From Pseudomonadota bacterium (lineage in GTDB: Bacteria; Desulfobacterota; Desulfobulbia; Desulfobulbales; Desulfocapsaceae): 37,337 nt of DNA. The stretch covers positions 1-37,337 of the forward strand of contig JAHJLI010000021.1 of the NCBI GenBank assembly GCA_018821785.1. The letters run 5' to 3'. The translations under genes and the position numbers were made by a program. Below are positions 35,707 through 37,337 of this stretch, piece after piece. A model generated the notes under the pieces. It was not told the origin of the DNA and made no database searches. It saw nothing but the letters and a program-made list of their open reading frames with translations. Each line of letters starts with the position of its first letter. Within the stretch, counting starts at the first letter, position 1.

Positions 35707-35849
35707 TTAAAAAAAATATACATTATCTAAAACCAACTCCTCGTAAGTTATTGTTTATCTGGAGTGAAGTTGAAGGCTGGCTTTACAAAGATAAATCATC
35801 AAAGAAGACAAGCCCAAAACCAGTACAAAAAAGTTTGATCAATATCTAA
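35664..35849 (+). pseudogene. C-terminal half of an AlpA/excisionase-like HTH protein
   Basis: The credible part is about 35700-35849: KKNIHYLKPTPRKLLFIWSEVEGWLYK, the recognition helix plus wing pattern (RKLLF, SEVExW) of AlpA/HTH_17 excisionases. The first residues overlap the antisense ATPase remnant and have no HTH start, so the 5' half seems to have been replaced by a deletion junction near 35700-35710, close to a run of eight A. It lies 101 nt upstream of the recombinase gene, where an excisionase gene is usually found. Confidence 0.5.
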
Positions 35850-35950
35850 TCATCTAACCATGTTGACTTACAACTGTGACTGTGTTAGCAGTTTTAAATC
35901 GACATCAGAACGAAAAGGAGGTGATTGGAAAAGCGGATAAGAGGTAATTT

Positions 35951-37207
35951 ATGGCACAACCAATTCTTATAGATTTCTCTCAACACCGCAGAAATATCAA
36001 AAAAACAAGAACACGGGCCCCAATCAACACTGGAAAAAAGAAAGGTCGAGTCTACAACCGGGGAGAAAAGCTTTGGGTTGATTTCCATTATATGGGGAGC
36101 AGGGTCAGGGAGCCATCGGGATTAATTGACACTCCTGATAATCGCCAGAAGTTAAGAGGTCAGCTGGACCTGATCATGGCAGAGATAGAAAATGGTGTAT
36201 TTGAATTCGCACATCGTTTTCCACATAGCTCTAATAAATTGGAATTTACAGAGCTCGAAGGTCGAACGCTTACCAAAATGCCTAATGATGTAACATTTGG
36301 TGAGTACTTGGAAAAATGGTGGGAAGATATGACACCAGGTATGACTAGCAACCAGATCCGAGATTACACCTGTATTTTGAACCATCATCTCAAGCCTTTC
36401 TTTAATAACAAGACGTTTGCAGATTTTACTCCTGTATTGGTGAAGAAATTTGTTGCATCTTTGAAAAGCCAAGAGGGTGGTACAAAGACGACCCTGTCTG
36501 CAAAGAGGATACAAAACATTATGATTCCAATTAGAATCATAACCCGCGACGCCATTGCTGAGCATGGGTGGAACAATTATCCTGATCCTTTTATTGGCCT
36601 TAAGCTCCCAAAAGTGCCAAAGTTTAGAGTTTTCCCATTCGATTTTAATGAATGGAAAATCCTACAGGATTACATCAACCCGTGGTACCGACCCTATTTT
36701 GAGTTTGCAGTGCAGACTGGATTAAGACCTTCTGAACAAGTGGCTCTCAAATGGCAGGCTATCGACGATTATTTTATACATATCGAACTTAGCCGAGTAC
36801 GAAACAAAGAGAAAACAGATTTAAAAACTGAAGACAGCCGCCGGAGCATTGCTATTCGTCCTGCAATGGCTGCTACCATCAAGACTCAGAGAAAATTGAC
36901 CATGAATGTGGATAGTCCTTATGTATTTATAAACACAGAAGGGCGCCCAATCCTACAGGACAAACTTAGGGAACTTTGGGCTAGAGCAATGAAAAAAAGT
37001 GGCCTAAAGTATCGTTGAATGTATGAAACACGGCACACCTTTGCATCTTGGGCATTAAGCTCAGGAGAAACTCCGGAATGGGTGGCACGCACCTTGGGTC
37101 ATGTTAACACCTCTATGGTATACAGAACCTATGGTCGATACATCCCAAATTTAACCCGTAACGATGGGAGTGCATTCGAAGAACAGTGGTCAGAGAGACT
37201 GACTTGA
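35951..37207 (+). pseudogene. int: Tyrosine recombinase (ssrA-island integrase) interrupted by TGA
   Basis: Frame 35951-37018 (355 codons) and frame 37019-37207 are the same reading frame, separated only by TGA at 37016-37018; joined they make 417 residues plus the lost codon, a normal integrase length. The N-terminal arm and SAM-like domains span about 110-210; the catalytic domain begins near 220 with Arg259 (TGLRPSE). The second half holds ETRHTFASW (Arg/His box), LGHVNTSMVY and the tyrosine region RTYGRYIPN. The TGA replaces what is probably an Arg codon (CGA to TGA) in YRxMYETRH. AGAGGT precedes the ATG, and a stronger AAGGAGGTGA lies 30 nt upstream. Without readthrough, the enzyme lacks three catalytic residues. 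Confidence 0.85.
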
Positions 37208-37236
37208 ATTGTGTGCTCAGGTAGGCACAATTAAAG

Positions 37237-37266
37237 GCACAGTGGGTGACAGACCACCGACTGTGC
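37237..37266 (+). terminator. Terminator-like hairpin after the integrase
   Basis: A 12-bp stem with one mismatch (GCACAGTGGGTG, six-nt loop, CACCGACTGTGC) starts 29 nt after the integrase stop and lies before ssrA, which is convergent. There is no strong T-run, so it may act poorly or serve both directions. Confidence 0.4.
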
Positions 37267-37297
37267 AAGCTTAATGGATTGATATTATTGAATATTT

Positions 37298-37325
37298 AAT
37301 GGTGGAGGCGGCGGGAGTCGAACCC
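37298..37325. repeat. Right attachment-site repeat within ssrA
   Basis: The intact partner of 31042-31069 (25 of 28 identical, the last 18 without mismatch). It overlaps the 3' end of the tmRNA gene and preserves a functional acceptor end with encoded CCA. Confidence 0.85.
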
Positions 37326-37337
37326 GCGTCCGAAAAT
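37300..37337 (-). ncRNA. ssrA: tmRNA (ssrA), 3' end only
   Basis: Read on the minus strand, the last 38 nt are the T-stem and loop with GGGTTCGACTCCCGCC, preceded by TTCGGACGC and followed by the acceptor end CTCCACCA. This is the canonical tmRNA 3' end. tmRNA with SmpB rescues stalled ribosomes and tags incomplete proteins for degradation. The body and tag-coding region lie beyond the right edge. The island integrated here and rebuilt the 3' end. Confidence 0.9.

Larger units (their letters stand above)
31070..37297. mobile_element. Degenerate ssrA-integrated genomic island
   Basis: The region between the two att repeats holds a tyrosine recombinase next to ssrA, an excisionase-like fragment and defence or toxin cargo: Fic, a DUF6088 antitoxin with a truncated toxin, and an ATPase remnant. 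tmRNA genes are classic integration sites and the recombinase sits beside the RNA gene, as usual. Several genes are broken, including the recombinase, so the island is probably fixed. Much of 33500-35950 is AT-rich compared with the flanking core genes, in keeping with transfer. Confidence 0.85.

Noticed and set aside
37016-37018. TGA in the integrase as a selenocysteine codon
   Set aside because: The context is one where an Arg is expected in this recombinase family, no redox role is plausible there, and I see no convincing SECIS-type hairpin just downstream. A nonsense mutation is simpler.
1-37337. CRISPR array or complete insertion sequence
   Set aside because: No regularly spaced repeats of 25-40 nt and no transposase with terminal inverted repeats were found on either strand.

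Overview
The gene content suggests a Gram-negative, anaerobic or respiring member of the Desulfobacterota, probably close to the Desulfobulbales. The pointers are a NapH/NapG-type ferredoxin fusion, a Tat-exported DUF362 protein, and a PrkA/YeaH/SpoVR cluster with two different PrkA-type ATPases. The taxon is inferred from protein flavour only; there is no rRNA in the window.

Layout. (1) 1-423: 5' end of a zinc/manganese-type ABC ATPase gene. (2) 788-9121, all on the minus strand: prkA/yeaG, yeaH (VWA), spoVR/ycgB and a second, larger prkA-like gene, followed by a uracil-DNA-glycosylase-like gene. (3) 9394-11788, plus strand: YheO-type PAS-HTH regulator, ridA and a cysteine desulfidase (UPF0597/CyuA), which read as a sulfur amino acid catabolic operon. 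(4) 11940-15749: purL, convergent with (3) across a perfect hairpin. (5) 15994-18821: FIST sensor protein plus hybrid histidine kinase, overlapping by 4 nt. (6) 18835-24971, minus strand: HAD phosphatase, recD2, a Cys-rich protein, a NapH-NapG fusion and a DUF362 Tat protein. (7) 25032-28723: PilZ fragment, a three-gene MFS/membrane/exported-protein unit, and a DHA2 drug exporter. (8) 28875-30683: accessory-type topoisomerase I.

(9) 31042-37325 is a roughly 6.3 kb integrative island in the 3' end of the tmRNA gene ssrA. The last 38 nt of ssrA (minus strand) lie at the right edge of the window. A 28-nt direct repeat with 3 mismatches (31042-31069 and 37298-37325) marks the two att sites. The probable original ssrA terminator now sits stranded beyond the left repeat. 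The island is decaying: its tyrosine recombinase carries an in-frame TGA just before the second catalytic Arg box. An AbiE-like toxin is cut down to 44 codons beside an intact DUF6088 antitoxin, a defence-type ATPase is truncated at both ends, an excisionase-like gene has lost its start, and a HAD gene is a 42-codon stub. A Fic protein and a 48-codon ORF with a hairpin leader look intact.

The most distinctive items are the decaying ssrA island with its orphan antitoxin, the two-kinase PrkA/YeaH/SpoVR cluster, and the regulator-RidA-cysteine desulfidase operon. I see no CRISPR array, rRNA, complete tRNA or complete insertion sequence.
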